This document shows, piece by piece, positions 10,611 through 20,141 of a stretch of 64,000 nt of DNA; position 1 is the first letter of the stretch; each line of letters begins with the position of its first letter. The DNA comes from Mycetohabitans endofungorum (lineage in GTDB: Bacteria > Pseudomonadota > Gammaproteobacteria > Burkholderiales > Burkholderiaceae). The translations under genes and the position numbers were made by a program. The stretch is from the NCBI RefSeq assembly GCF_037477895.1, contig NZ_CP132745.1, positions 62,001-126,000 on the forward strand. The letters are read 5' to 3'. Below the pieces are notes generated by a model, which did no database searches, was not told the DNA's origin, and saw only the letters and a program-made list of their open reading frames with translations.

Positions 10611-13214
10611 TCACGCGGCCGGTTTCGCCGATTCGAGGAAGTCCTGCGCAAAACGCTGCAGCACGCCACCTGCTTCGTAGATCGAGACCTCCTCGGCCGT
10701 ATCGAGCCGGCAGGTAACCGGGACGTCAGTACGCCCGCCGTCACGGCGATGGATCACCAGCGTGAGAGCGGCGCTCGGCTTGCGCTCGCCGATCACATCG
10801 AAGGTCTCGGTACCGTCGATACCCAGCGTGATGCGGTTGACATCGGACTTGAACTCTAGCGGCAGCACGCCCATACCGACCAGGTTGGTGCGGTGGATGC
10901 GCTCGAAGCCTTCCGCGACAATGGCCTCGACGCCGGCCAGCCGCACGCCCTTGGCGGCCCAATCGCGCGACGAGCCTTGCCCGTAGTCCGCGCCGGCAAT
11001 GACGATCAACGGTTGCTTGCACGCCATGTAGGTTTCGATGGCCTCCCACATGCGCATGACCTTGCCCTCCGGCTCGACGCGAGCAAGCGAACCCGTCTTA
11101 ACCGCGCCGTTTTCCAAGACCATCTCGTTTTTCAGCGTCGGGTTCGCGAACGTTGCGCGCTGGGCGGTCAGGTGGTCGCCGCGGTGGGTCGCGTACGAGT
11201 TGAAGTCGTCTTCCGGTACGCCCATCCTGGCGAGATACTCGCCGGCGGCGCTGTCAGCCAGAATCGCGTTGGAGGGCGACAGGTGATCGGTGGTGATGTT
11301 GTCGCCGAGCACTGCGAGCGGACGCATGCCGCGCAACGTACGCTCCCCGGCGAGTGCACCCTCCCAGTACGGCGGACGGCGAATGTAGGTGCTGCGCTCG
11401 CGCCAGTTGTACAGCGGGTTGGTCTGCTGGCCTGCGTCAACGCTGAGCGCGAACATTGGTTCGTATACCTGGCGAAAGAGCTCCGGCTTGACGCTGGCCG
11501 CAACCAGCGCGTCGATCTCATCGTCGCCGGGCCAGATGTCGTGCAGCGTGACGGGGTGACCATCGCGGTCGAGGCCGAGTACGTCGCGCTCGATATCAAA
11601 ACGGATTGTACCGGCGATCGCATACGCTACTACCAGCGGCGGTGAGGCGAGAAACGCCTGCTTTGCATACGGGTGGATCCGCCCGTCGAAGTTCCGGTTG
11701 CCGGACAATACTGCGGTCGCATACAAGTTGCGCTCGACGATCTCTTGTTGGATGGCCGGGTCCAGCGCGCCGGACATGCCGTTGCACGATGTGCATGCGT
11801 ACGCGACGACACCAAAGCCCAATTGCTCCAGTTCCGGCAGCAGTTGCGCGTCCTGCAGGTACAGTGTGACGGCCTTCGAGCCGGGAGCCAGCGAGCTTTT
11901 CACCCACGGCTGACGGGTCAGCCCTCGCCGGTTCGCGTTGCGTGCCAGCAAACCCGCGGTAATCATGTTGCGCGGGTTGTTGGTGTTGGTGCAACTGGTG
12001 ATGGCCGCGATGATTACCGCGCCGTCAGGCATGCAGCCGGGCATGCGCTCGACCTTGCCGCTGATGCCACGCGCGGCCAACTCCGAGGTGGGCACGCGCT
12101 TGTGCGGATTGGACGGACCGGCGATGTTGCGTACCACGGTCGATAGGTCGAACTCGAGCACACGTTCGTATTGCACGTGTGTCAACGTGTCAGCCCAGAG
12201 GCCAGCGCGCTTCGCATATTGCTCGACCAGTGCGACTAGCTCGTCGCTGCGCCCGGTCAGCCGCAGATACTTGATCGTCTGCTCGTCAATGTAGAACATG
12301 GCCGCGGTGGCGCCGAACTCGGGCGCCATGTTCGAGATCGTTGCGCGGTCACCGAGTGTCAAGCTGGCCGCGCCATGGCCATAGAACTCGAGGTAGGCCG
12401 ACACGACCTTTTCCTGACGCAGGAACTCGGTGAGGGCCAGCACAATATCAGTAGCGGTGATGCCGGCTCGGGGCTTGCCGCTCAGCTTCACGCCGACGAT
12501 ATCCGGCAAACGCATCCACGATGCGCGCCCTAGCATCACGCTTTCCGCCTCCAGCCCGCCCACCCCAACGGCGATCACGCCCAGCGCATCGACCATCGGC
12601 GTGTGCGAATCGGTGCCCACGAGCGTGTCGGGGAAGGCGACGCCATTGTTGACCTGCACAACCGGGCTCATGCGCTCCAGGTTGATCTGGTGCAGGATCC
12701 CGTTGCCGGGCGGGATCACGTCGACGTTGCGAAACGCCTTCTTGGTCCAATTGATGAAGTCGAAGCGGTCTTCGTTGCGGCGATCCTCGATCGCACGGTT
12801 CTTCTCGAACGCGTCCTTGTCATTGCCGCCGTATTCGACCGCCAGGGAATGATCGACCACCAGCTGGGTCGGCACGACCGGATTGACCCATGACGGATCA
12901 CCGCCACGCGCCGCGATCGCGTCGCGCAACCCGGCGAGATCGACGAACGCGGTTAGGCCCAGGATGTCATGGCAGACGACGCGTGCCGGGTACCAGGGGA
13001 AATCTAGTTCGCGCTTGCGCTCGATGAGTTGCAATAGAAACGCGTCAAGCATGGCCGGATCGCACTGGCGCACCAGGTTTTCGGCCAACACCCGCGACGT
13101 ATACGGCAGTTCGTCGTAGGCGCCCGGTGCCAGCGCATCGACGGCGGCGCGCGCGTCGAAAAAGTCCAGGTCGGTGCCTGGCAGCGGTTTTCTGTAAGCG
13201 GTATTCATCGACAT
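10611..13214 (-). CDS. acnD: Fe/S-dependent 2-methylcitrate dehydratase AcnD
   Basis: The product has 867 residues and belongs to the aconitase superfamily. It dehydrates 2-methylcitrate in propionyl-CoA degradation and replaces PrpD in organisms that pair it with PrpF. The three cluster cysteines lie in SCTNTNN and CTSCNG, and DHLSPSNAI and GSSRDWAAKGV mark the swivel domain. The first ATG overlaps the prpC stop by one base (ATGA), suggesting translational coupling; a second ATG two codons on (MNTAYRK) is equally possible. No frameshift is seen. Because acnD lies between prpC and prpF, a housekeeping aconitase is unlikely. Confidence 0.96.
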   Translation of the reverse strand: MSMNTAYRKPLPGTDLDFFDARAAVDALAPGAYDELPYTSRVLAENLVRQCDPAMLDAFLLQLIERKRELDFPWYPARVVCHDILGLTAFVDLAGLRDAIAARGGDPSWVNPVVPTQLVVDHSLAVEYGGNDKDAFEKNRAIEDRRNEDRFDFINWTKKAFRNVDVIPPGNGILHQINLERMSPVVQVNNGVAFPDTLVGTDSHTPMVDALGVIAVGVGGLEAESVMLGRASWMRLPDIVGVKLSGKPRAGITATDIVLALTEFLRQEKVVSAYLEFYGHGAASLTLGDRATISNMAPEFGATAAMFYIDEQTIKYLRLTGRSDELVALVEQYAKRAGLWADTLTHVQYERVLEFDLSTVVRNIAGPSNPHKRVPTSELAARGISGKVERMPGCMPDGAVIIAAITSCTNTNNPRNMITAGLLARNANRRGLTRQPWVKSSLAPGSKAVTLYLQDAQLLPELEQLGFGVVAYACTSCNGMSGALDPAIQQEIVERNLYATAVLSGNRNFDGRIHPYAKQAFLASPPLVVAYAIAGTIRFDIERDVLGLDRDGHPVTLHDIWPGDDEIDALVAASVKPELFRQVYEPMFALSVDAGQQTNPLYNWRERSTYIRRPPYWEGALAGERTLRGMRPLAVLGDNITTDHLSPSNAILADSAAGEYLARMGVPEDDFNSYATHRGDHLTAQRATFANPTLKNEMVLENGAVKTGSLARVEPEGKVMRMWEAIETYMACKQPLIVIAGADYGQGSSRDWAAKGVRLAGVEAIVAEGFERIHRTNLVGMGVLPLEFKSDVNRITLGIDGTETFDVIGERKPSAALTLVIHRRDGGRTDVPVTCRLDTAEEVSIYEAGGVLQRFAQDFLESAKPAA

Positions 13215-14383
13215 CAGCCCCGCTTCTCGAGCGGCACAAACGGCAAGTTTTCCGGGCCGGTATAGTTGGCGCTCGGGCGGATAATCTTATTGTCCACGCG
13301 TTGCTCAATGATGTGTGCCGCCCAGCCGGACGTGCGCGCGATCACGAACAGCGGCGTGAACATCGCGGTGGGCACGCCCATCATGTGATACGACACCGCG
13401 CTGAACCAGTCCAAGTTTGGAAACATTTTCTTGATGTCCCACATCACGCTCTCCAAGCGCTCGGCAATGTCGAACAGCTTGGTGTTGGACGCTTCCTTTG
13501 ATAGTTTCCTGGCGACTTCCTTGATCACTTTGTTGCGCGGATCGGAGATCGTGTAGACGGGGTGGCCAAAGCCGATCACCACTTCCTTGTTCTCGACGCG
13601 GCGGCGGATGTCCGCTTCGGCTTCGTCGGGGGTGGAATAGCGCGATTGGATCTCGAACGCGACTTCGTTTGCGCCGCCGTGTTTCGGGCCACGCAGCGCA
13701 CCGATTGCCCCGGTGATCGCCGAGTAGATGTCTGAGCCCGTGCCGGTAATCACACGGCTGGCAAACGTCGATGCGTTGAACTCATGCTCGGCGTACAGGT
13801 TCAGCGACACGTGCATCGCGTCAACCCATGAGCGCGTCGGCGCCTTGCCGTGCAACAGGCGCAGGAAATGACCGCCGATCGAGTCGTCATCCGTTTCGAC
13901 GTCGATGCGCTTGCCGTTGTGCGAATAGTGGTACCAGTACAGCAGAATCGAGCCAAGCGAGGCCATCAGCCGGTCCGCGATGTCTCGCGCGCCGGGCAGA
14001 TTGTGATCGTCCTTTTCGGGCAACATGGTACCGAGCACGGAGACACCCGAGCGCATCACGTCCATTGGATGAGCCGACGCCGGGATGGATTCGAGCACTG
14101 CCTTGACGTTCGCCGGCAGCCCGCGCAGTGCCTTGAGTTTGACCTTGTAGGCGGCCAACTCGGCCACGGTCGGTAGCTTGCCGTGCACCAGTAGGTAGGC
14201 GACTTCCTCGAACTCGCATGCGCCGGCCAACTCCAAGATATCGTAGCCCCGATAGTGCAAGTCATTGCCGGTACGCCCGACCGTGCACAGCGCGGTATTG
14301 CCGGCGGCTACGCCGGACAGCGCGACCGATTTCTTTGGCTTGAAGGCACGCGTTGCCGGCGCGTTGTTATCTGCTTCGCTCAT
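13214..14383 (-). CDS. prpC: 2-methylcitrate synthase PrpC
   Basis: The product has 389 residues and condenses propionyl-CoA with oxaloacetate. Citrate-synthase family features seen are the N-terminal [26 protein letters not shown] around the first active-site histidines, the GPKHGGANE loop, and [14 protein letters not shown] with the catalytic His. The length fits type II 2-methylcitrate synthases, which are shorter than the hexameric citrate synthases. It sits 23 bp downstream of prpB and overlaps acnD by one base, so it belongs to the same transcription unit under the sigma-54 promoter at 15332-15347. Confidence 0.96.
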   Translation of the reverse strand: MSEADNNAPATRAFKPKKSVALSGVAAGNTALCTVGRTGNDLHYRGYDILELAGACEFEEVAYLLVHGKLPTVAELAAYKVKLKALRGLPANVKAVLESIPASAHPMDVMRSGVSVLGTMLPEKDDHNLPGARDIADRLMASLGSILLYWYHYSHNGKRIDVETDDDSIGGHFLRLLHGKAPTRSWVDAMHVSLNLYAEHEFNASTFASRVITGTGSDIYSAITGAIGALRGPKHGGANEVAFEIQSRYSTPDEAEADIRRRVENKEVVIGFGHPVYTISDPRNKVIKEVARKLSKEASNTKLFDIAERLESVMWDIKKMFPNLDWFSAVSYHMMGVPTAMFTPLFVIARTSGWAAHIIEQRVDNKIIRPSANYTGPENLPFVPLEKRG

Positions 14384-14406
14384 GGTTTCGTCTCCGGACG
14401 CAAGCG

Positions 14407-15303
14407 TTATTTGTTGGCGGCGAACAGCGCGTCGAGCTTCTGCTCGTATGCGTGATAGCCCAGGTAGTGATACAGATCGACGCGCGTCTGCATGGTTGGG
14501 ACGGCGGCCTTCTGGGTGCCGTCGCGCAGCACGGTTTGATAGAAGTGCAACGCCGCTGCGTTCATCGCGCGATAGGCGCCGCAGCAGTACAGCGCGATGT
14601 CCACGTCGGCGTCGCGCAGGTCGTTGACAGTGAACAGCGGGGTCGAGCCGAACTCAGTCAGATTTGCCAGGATCGGCACCTTGACGGCGGCCTTGAAGCG
14701 GCGGTAGTCATCCAACGTGCGCATTGCTTCGGGAAAGATCATATCGGCCCCGGCTTCGACATAGGCGAGTGCTCGCTCGATAGCGGCGTCCAGGCCCTCG
14801 GCAGCGGCGGCATCGGTGCGCGCTATGATCACGAACTGCTCGTCGCTACGCGCGTCAACTGCCGCCTTCACGCGGTCGACCATTTCGTTGGTCGGCACAC
14901 ATTCCTTGCCTGGCCGGTGACCGCAGCGTTTCTGACCGACCTGATCCTCGATGTGCACGGCCGCCACCCCCGCCTTGATGAACGAGCGGATGGTGCGCGC
15001 AATGTTGAACGCGCCGCCCCAGCCGGTATCGATGTCAACCAGCAGCGGTAGCGAGGTTGCATCGGTGATGCGGCGGGCATCGATTAGCACGTCTTCCATT
15101 GTGCTGATGCCCAGGTCTGGTAAGCCGAGTGAATTCGCCGCGACGCCGCCGCCGGACAGGTAGACGGCCTTAAAGCCAACGGCTTCGGCCATCTTCGCCG
15201 CGTAGGCAGTGATCGCGCCGACCACTTGCAGCGGCTGGGCTTGGGCAACGGCAGCGCGAAACTTGGCACCCGCGTTGGCGGGCTGAGAGGGGGGTGGATT
15301 CAT
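14407..15303 (-). CDS. prpB: Methylisocitrate lyase PrpB
   Basis: The product has 298 residues with the start at 15303 ([10 protein letters not shown]). It cleaves 2-methylisocitrate to succinate and pyruvate. The active-site loop [10 protein letters not shown] is present, as are [14 protein letters not shown] and the Mg-binding DIDTGWGG, all typical of the isocitrate lyase/PEP mutase family. The frame stays open upstream to 15366, but the chosen ATG has GGAG six bases before it and gives the usual family length. The upstream codons would also run through the sigma-54 promoter. It is the first gene of the operon and is divergent from prpR. Confidence 0.95.
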   Translation of the reverse strand: MNPPPSQPANAGAKFRAAVAQAQPLQVVGAITAYAAKMAEAVGFKAVYLSGGGVAANSLGLPDLGISTMEDVLIDARRITDATSLPLLVDIDTGWGGAFNIARTIRSFIKAGVAAVHIEDQVGQKRCGHRPGKECVPTNEMVDRVKAAVDARSDEQFVIIARTDAAAAEGLDAAIERALAYVEAGADMIFPEAMRTLDDYRRFKAAVKVPILANLTEFGSTPLFTVNDLRDADVDIALYCCGAYRAMNAAALHFYQTVLRDGTQKAAVPTMQTRVDLYHYLGYHAYEQKLDALFAANK

Positions 15304-15331
15304 TGTCGCTCCAGGAAAACCGCGACGTTTA

Positions 15332-15347
15332 AGCAAGTTCCGAGCCA
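15332..15347 (-). promoter_or_regulatory. Sigma-54 (-24/-12) promoter of prpB
   Basis: On the minus strand the sequence reads TGGCTCGGAACTTGCT, which fits the sigma-54 consensus TGGCACG-N4-TTGCT with one mismatch and exact spacing. Its -12 GC is 29-30 bases upstream of the prpB ATG, giving a leader of roughly 20 bases with its own GGAG site. The divergent gene encodes a sigma-54-dependent activator. Confidence 0.85.
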
Positions 15348-15412
15348 TGGTCGATAAAAGCGCCAACGACTTGATTTTTCGGGCGATGCCGGCTCGGCGA
15401 TCGCAGCTTTCG

Positions 15413-15447
15413 TTTCATTATTGAAATCCATCATTTCATTTCTGAAA
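15413..15447. promoter_or_regulatory. Twin inverted-repeat operators, probable PrpR upstream activating sites
   Basis: Two identical-type palindromes TTTCA-N4-TGAAA occur at 15413-15426 and 15434-15447. Their centres are 21 bp apart, two helical turns, so both sites face the same side of the DNA. They lie about 65-115 bp upstream of the prpB sigma-54 promoter and 40-75 bp upstream of the prpR start. That is where an enhancer-binding activator and an autoregulatory site would be expected. Confidence 0.75.
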
Positions 15448-15487
15448 TGTGGCGCATAATGCGGTATCAATAACGGAGTAATGGGCT

Positions 15488-17440
15488 TTGAGCATCGTAC
15501 AACCTGACGCGGCCGCCCGCCCGCGGATGTGGGCCATGGGAATAAGCCGATTGCGAGACTTGTTCCTGGACATCACCCGCGAGTATGACGGGCGTGCGCA
15601 ACTGCGCGTGGTCTCGCGCGGTTTTGAAGATGCGGTGCATGAAATCAATGTGTCCGGCGCGATGCGTCCAGACGTGGTGGTGGCCGGCGGATCAAACGGC
15701 GCGTATCTGAAAGGGCGTGTGAACGTGCCGGTCGTACTGATCCATCCCACCGGTTTCGATGTGATGCATGCGCTGGCACAAGCACGGCGCAACGCGGCAT
15801 GGGTCGCGCTGGTCACGCACGGCGATATTCCTGAGGAGGTCCGGCAGTTCACGCACGCCTACGGCGTCGATGTGGTCCTCGGCTCGTATCGGTCGGTGCA
15901 GGATGCGCAGACCTGCGTGCAAGGCTTGCGTGAGCGTGGCGTCGGCGCGGTGGTCGGGCCCGGCCTGGTCGCGGATCTTGCCACCCGCGCCGGCATGCAG
16001 GCGGTATTTCTGTACTCTCGCGCCTGCGTGCGTGCCGCTTTTGATACCGCGCTGGAAGTTGCGCAGGCCACGCGTGCCGAGGCACTGCGCCGCGCCCGGT
16101 TGGACAACCTGCTGCAGCACCTGCGCGACGGGGTGGTGGCGCTCGATGCCGAAGGGCGCGTCGAGGCGATGAACCAACGGCTGTCCGATGCCCTCGGTAT
16201 CGGCGCCACGCACACAGCGGGGCGCCCGCTGCTGGATCTGGCGCCGTACCTGGCCGACTCGCTGCCCGACGCCGAGGGCGATACGCTCAGCGTGATCCGC
16301 GGCGTGAGCTACGTCGTGCATCGCGGCCCGCTCGACGGCCCCGGCGGCGAGCAGGGCGGCACCGTGCTGACGTTCCAAGAGTCGCGCGCGGTCGAGCGGC
16401 TGGATCGCACGTTGCGGTCACGGCCGCGTGCGCAGCAATTTACCGCCCGTTATCATCTGGACGACCTGATCGGCGAATGCGCGCCGATCGAGAGCGTGCG
16501 CGCGCTGGTGCGTCGTTATGCACGCTCGGACGCGACCGTGCTCGTGCTCGGTGAAAGCGGCACCGGCAAGGAAATGGTTGCCCAGAGCATCCACCGCCTG
16601 AGTGCGCGGCGCGATTTCGCGTTCGTGGCTATCAACTGCGGTGCCTTTCCGGAGGCACTACTCGAAAGCGAACTGTTCGGCTACGAAGAGGGCGCCTTCA
16701 CCGGCGCGCGCAAGGGGGGCAAGGTGGGTCTGATCGAAGCCGCGCATCGTGGCACTTTATTCCTGGATGAGATTGGCGAGATGCCGCTGCCGTTGCAAAG
16801 CCGTTTGCTGCGGGTGCTCCAGGAACGCGAAGTGGTGCGTCTGGGCTCGACTGAGCCGGTGCGCGTCGATATCCGCGTGATCGCCGCCACGCACCGTGCA
16901 TTGACCGACGGCATCGAGTCGGGCACATTCCGCGCTGATCTGTATTATCGACTGAATATCTTGAGCATTGCGCTGCCATCGTTGCGTGAGCGTCCTGATG
17001 ATGTGATGCTGCTCGCGGCGGAATTGCTGCTGCAGGCGGCGCGACGCGAGTCCCGCCTGGCCGCGCGCGTGCCGGATACCAGCGTGGCAACCCGGATACT
17101 GGCGCCGGTGGCCGCGCCGCTGTGCGCGTACCGGTGGCCCGGCAACGTGCGTGAGTTGCAGAACGTCATCGAGCGGATTGCGGTCGAATTGGCCGATACC
17201 GAGGTTGATGACGACGTCGCGCTGACCGTAGCCGTGCTGCGCATGATCGCGCCTGAGTTATTCGACACGCCGGCTAACCCCGACATGCCCGTTTTGACAC
17301 TGCGCGAACGTAGCCGCCACGTCGAGGCGGACGAGATCCGTGCCGCGTTGGAGGCTCATGATGGCGATCGCAATGCAGCATGCCAGGCGCTGGGCATTAG
17401 CAAGACGACACTGTGGCGTAAGCTCAATGCCGCGCGATAA
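15488..17440 (+). CDS. prpR: Propionate catabolism activator PrpR (sigma-54 dependent)
   Basis: The product has 650 residues. Residues 1-200 form the PrpR-N sensor domain, which in this family detects 2-methylcitrate. A PAS-like segment follows at about 205-310. The AAA+ domain has Walker A GESGTGKE near 354 and the sigma-54 contact loop GAFTGA near 402. A Fis-type helix-turn-helix sits at 620-648 (NAACQALGISKTTLWRKL). It is transcribed away from prpBC-acnD-prpF, whose promoter it should activate. The start used is TTG with GGAG nine bases upstream; ATG codons at residues 14 and 17 are alternatives. Confidence 0.93.
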   Translation: MSIVQPDAAARPRMWAMGISRLRDLFLDITREYDGRAQLRVVSRGFEDAVHEINVSGAMRPDVVVAGGSNGAYLKGRVNVPVVLIHPTGFDVMHALAQARRNAAWVALVTHGDIPEEVRQFTHAYGVDVVLGSYRSVQDAQTCVQGLRERGVGAVVGPGLVADLATRAGMQAVFLYSRACVRAAFDTALEVAQATRAEALRRARLDNLLQHLRDGVVALDAEGRVEAMNQRLSDALGIGATHTAGRPLLDLAPYLADSLPDAEGDTLSVIRGVSYVVHRGPLDGPGGEQGGTVLTFQESRAVERLDRTLRSRPRAQQFTARYHLDDLIGECAPIESVRALVRRYARSDATVLVLGESGTGKEMVAQSIHRLSARRDFAFVAINCGAFPEALLESELFGYEEGAFTGARKGGKVGLIEAAHRGTLFLDEIGEMPLPLQSRLLRVLQEREVVRLGSTEPVRVDIRVIAATHRALTDGIESGTFRADLYYRLNILSIALPSLRERPDDVMLLAAELLLQAARRESRLAARVPDTSVATRILAPVAAPLCAYRWPGNVRELQNVIERIAVELADTEVDDDVALTVAVLRMIAPELFDTPANPDMPVLTLRERSRHVEADEIRAALEAHDGDRNAACQALGISKTTLWRKLNAAR

Positions 17441-17540
17441 GGTGCTGCCTGTGCGGGCGTGAGCCCGGCTCCGGATCGGCGTGCGCCGTTCGCGCGTTTG
17501 AACACGCTTGTTCGTCGATCGCCGGTTGTCGGTCATTGGT

Positions 17541-17644
<104 letters not shown>

Positions 17645-17712
17645 CCGCGGAGCGGTGGCGGACCGACACGCTTTATAGAATGCTGCTGTGGGAGTTTTTT
17701 AGGCGCTTGCCG

Positions 17713-18222
17713 ATGATTCGTCTTGCTGTCCCAGCGGATTTTCCCATGCTGTTGTCGATAGAGTGCCGCGCCGGCGAGCGGCTGCGCGGGCATGTCGCGT
17801 TCCCAGTGTTTACCGCGCATGGATTGACTCAGGATGAGCTTGCCGACGGGGTGCGGCAACGCAAGCTATGGGTGGTGGAGCACGATGATCGGACCGTGAT
17901 CGGATATTTGCTCGGCAGTGAACTCGACGGTGGGTTCCATATTCGGCAGATGGACGTCGAGCCTGCCTACGGCCGTCGGGGCCATGGCCGTGCATTGCTG
18001 CGGCATGCGTGCGCCGCTGGGCGTGCCGAGGGCTACCGGCAAGCGCTGCTGACGACGTTGCGGGACGTGCGCTGGAATGCACCGTTCTATTGCAGCGAGG
18101 GTTTCGCCGAATTGCCGAGCGCGCTGCAGGGCGAGCAGATGCGCGCGGTGCTCGCACATGAACAGGCGCTGGGGTTCCCGATGGATCTGCGCGTCGCGAT
18201 GGCCAAGCCGCTGAGTGACTGA
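17713..18222 (+). CDS. GNAT-family N-acetyltransferase
   Basis: The product has 169 residues from MIRLAVPADFP. The acetyl-CoA-binding motif A is seen as QMDVEPAYGRRGHGRALLRHA, matching the V-x-P-x-x-[QR]-x-x-G-x-G signature, with GYLLGSELD before it and NAPFYCSEGF after it. The substrate cannot be read from sequence. The frame continues upstream through the 7-bp tandem repeat, giving low-complexity GLRTSDF repeats; that part is almost certainly untranslated, and the first residues of the fold begin at the chosen ATG. An ATG at 17680 is the other candidate. The gene stands alone. Confidence 0.85.
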   Translation: MIRLAVPADFPMLLSIECRAGERLRGHVAFPVFTAHGLTQDELADGVRQRKLWVVEHDDRTVIGYLLGSELDGGFHIRQMDVEPAYGRRGHGRALLRHACAAGRAEGYRQALLTTLRDVRWNAPFYCSEGFAELPSALQGEQMRAVLAHEQALGFPMDLRVAMAKPLSD

Positions 18223-18509
18223 CCGTTGCGTGGATCGATGTATCCGTGACCGTTACGCGCTTTTGTCGTCCCGCGGTGGCGCAGCATCGGGCGTCCCGGC
18301 CTGTCCCGGCGTTGCCACGCACGCGCCAAGGAGCCCGGATTCACGCGCCAAGCTGTGCCAGTGCAGCACGCACGTGCGTGACGAGGCCTCGGCGAGTTTT
18401 GAAGAGGGGCCTGTGCGCACGGGCCAGGTAAACTGGAATTCCTATCGAGCGGACGTGTGCAGGCATCGGATGGATGAGATGTCGCGAACGCGGCGAGAGG
18501 GCTGGCAGA

Positions 18510-19448
18510 TTACGTGGGTTCGCGCAGGTTGACAGACGGCAGGGCGATAAGCACTGACAGCAGCGCCTGGTCGCATGGCAGCGTGACCTTCAGCGCGAGC
18601 AGCGGATCGGCACGCGTGCGCCCGAGGTTGATCGCGGCAATCGGCTTGCCGGCTCGCGCCGCTTGCACGCAGAAACGATAGCCAGAGTAAACTGCCAGCG
18701 ACGAGCCGACGACGAGCAAGGCATCGGCGTGCGCGAGTGCGGCCTGTGCTGCCTCGACACGCTCGCGCGGCACGCCCTCGCCGAAGAACACCACGTCCGG
18801 TTTTAGCATGCCCTGACAATAGTCACACACCGGTACCCGGATCGTATCGAAGTCGATCGATTCGAGATCGGCGTCGCCATCGGGCGCTGCGTTGGCCGAC
18901 AGCGTTTGCAGCACCGGATTGTCCGCTTCGAGCCGCTGCTGGATAGCCTCACGCGCATGCACGCGGCCGCAGCTCATGCAGACGGCACGGCTAATGTTGC
19001 CGTGAAGCTCGATCGTGCCGGTTTGCCCGGCGCGACGATGCAGGCCGTCGACATTCTGTGTGACGAGCCGCTCGACGCGACCCAACGCCTCAAGCCGCGC
19101 CAGCGCATGGTGCGCGGCGTTTGGCTCGGCCTGGGCCAGCACCTTCCAGCCGAGTGCGCTGCGAGCCCAGTAGCGGCGGCGTGCCGTCGGCGAGCGAAGA
19201 AACTCTTGCAGCAGAATGGGCGCACGGCCCTTGCGCTCGCCATTTATATCGCGATAGTCGGGAATGCCCGAGGCGGTACTGATGCCGGCGCCCGTCAGCA
19301 CGAATAGGCGAGGATGCGCCAGCACGAAGTCGGCCAATGCGCGCAGGCTCGTCTGCACGTCACCCAGCTCGGTCGGCGTGTGCGGCGGCTCGGCCGTATC
19401 GGCACCGTTGCGGCGTTCGGCCGGAACTTCGGGTATGAACGTTTTCAT
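18510..19448 (-). CDS. NAD-dependent protein deacylase, Sir2 family
   Basis: The product has 312 residues from MKTFIPEVPA. Seen are the NAD-binding GAGIS (LTGAGISTASGIPDYRD), TQNVDGLHRRAG, the catalytic His in ELHGN, the structural zinc Cys pairs CMSCG and CDYCQG, and the C-terminal VGSSLAVYSG and AINLG. Sirtuins remove acyl groups from protein lysines using NAD in the cytoplasm. The upstream open stretch (41 residues) has no family similarity and overlaps the region where the divergent relic begins, so the internal Met was preferred. It is monocistronic. Confidence 0.92.
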   Translation of the reverse strand: MKTFIPEVPAERRNGADTAEPPHTPTELGDVQTSLRALADFVLAHPRLFVLTGAGISTASGIPDYRDINGERKGRAPILLQEFLRSPTARRRYWARSALGWKVLAQAEPNAAHHALARLEALGRVERLVTQNVDGLHRRAGQTGTIELHGNISRAVCMSCGRVHAREAIQQRLEADNPVLQTLSANAAPDGDADLESIDFDTIRVPVCDYCQGMLKPDVVFFGEGVPRERVEAAQAALAHADALLVVGSSLAVYSGYRFCVQAARAGKPIAAINLGRTRADPLLALKVTLPCDQALLSVLIALPSVNLREPT

Positions 19449-19534
19449 CTCGCTGACAAAGCAGTGTGGTATAACGGCAACCGAGCACGGCATCGGCGAC
19501 GGGCCGATACGCTCCCTCACCGATTCTACGAGGT

Positions 19535-19880
19535 TTGGGCACGGCTGTCGGCGTCGCGTGCGATGGGGCACGAAACCGTATTTCGTTCGCGATCAACCCC
19601 GACACAGCCAAGACCGAGCCGAAGACTTTCGCCGACTTGCTGGCGCTGTCCCACGCGGGCGAGGTGGCCTACTCGAACCCGACACGGCCGGCTGACGGGA
19701 TGGCGGTGATCGTCCTTACGTCGGCCCTGATGGGCGAGGTTGCCGCGTTCGACACCTGAAAGCTCGAGCAGCACGTGAAGTTCCATACCAAGGGCATTGG
19801 CTACCTCGACGTGCTGCTGTCGCGTAACGAGATCGTGGTGGCCGACGGCGAGTTACACAAGGATTGGGAGCGCGGGCTTT
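19535..19880 (+). pseudogene. Relic of a 2-aminoethylphosphonate ABC transporter binding protein (PhnS-like)
   Basis: In one frame the sequence gives KTFADLLALSHAGEVAYSNP, DGMAVIVLTSALMGE and, after an in-frame TGA at 19757, VKFHTKGIGYLDVLLSRNE. These blocks occur in this order in PhnS-type periplasmic phosphonate-binding proteins. The N-terminal signal and first lobe and the C-terminal end are missing. The remaining 110 codons carry a stop, so the gene is dead. No permease or ATPase gene remains next to it. Confidence 0.75.
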
Positions 19881-20141
19881 GCACAACTGAACCCGTTCGC
19901 CGCCGATGCACTGCAATTGCGGCGCTGGGAAGACCGGGCCAAGGTAGTCTGCCTACATCTGATCTAACACTACCGGGCGATCATAGCGCGCTTATGCGCT
20001 GTAGTGCTACCGCGCGCACTCGCCGCACTGGAGCATCGGTCTTTTTAGATCGCTTATCCGACGCTATACGGTCTACTTCCCTCCGATTATGCCAGGCTCG
20101 CAGCCCGATGCAGAAGCTGCATTTTTTATGGCGAGGACACA

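Noticed and set aside
15692..16378. 228-codon minus-strand frame opposite prpR
   Set aside because: Antisense of the PrpR sensor region; no independent evidence.
19890..19915. TTCG-N16-ATTG near the phosphonate-binding relic, considered as an hrpII box
   Set aside because: Two mismatches in the second half-site and more than 200 bp from the next start; expected by chance at this composition.
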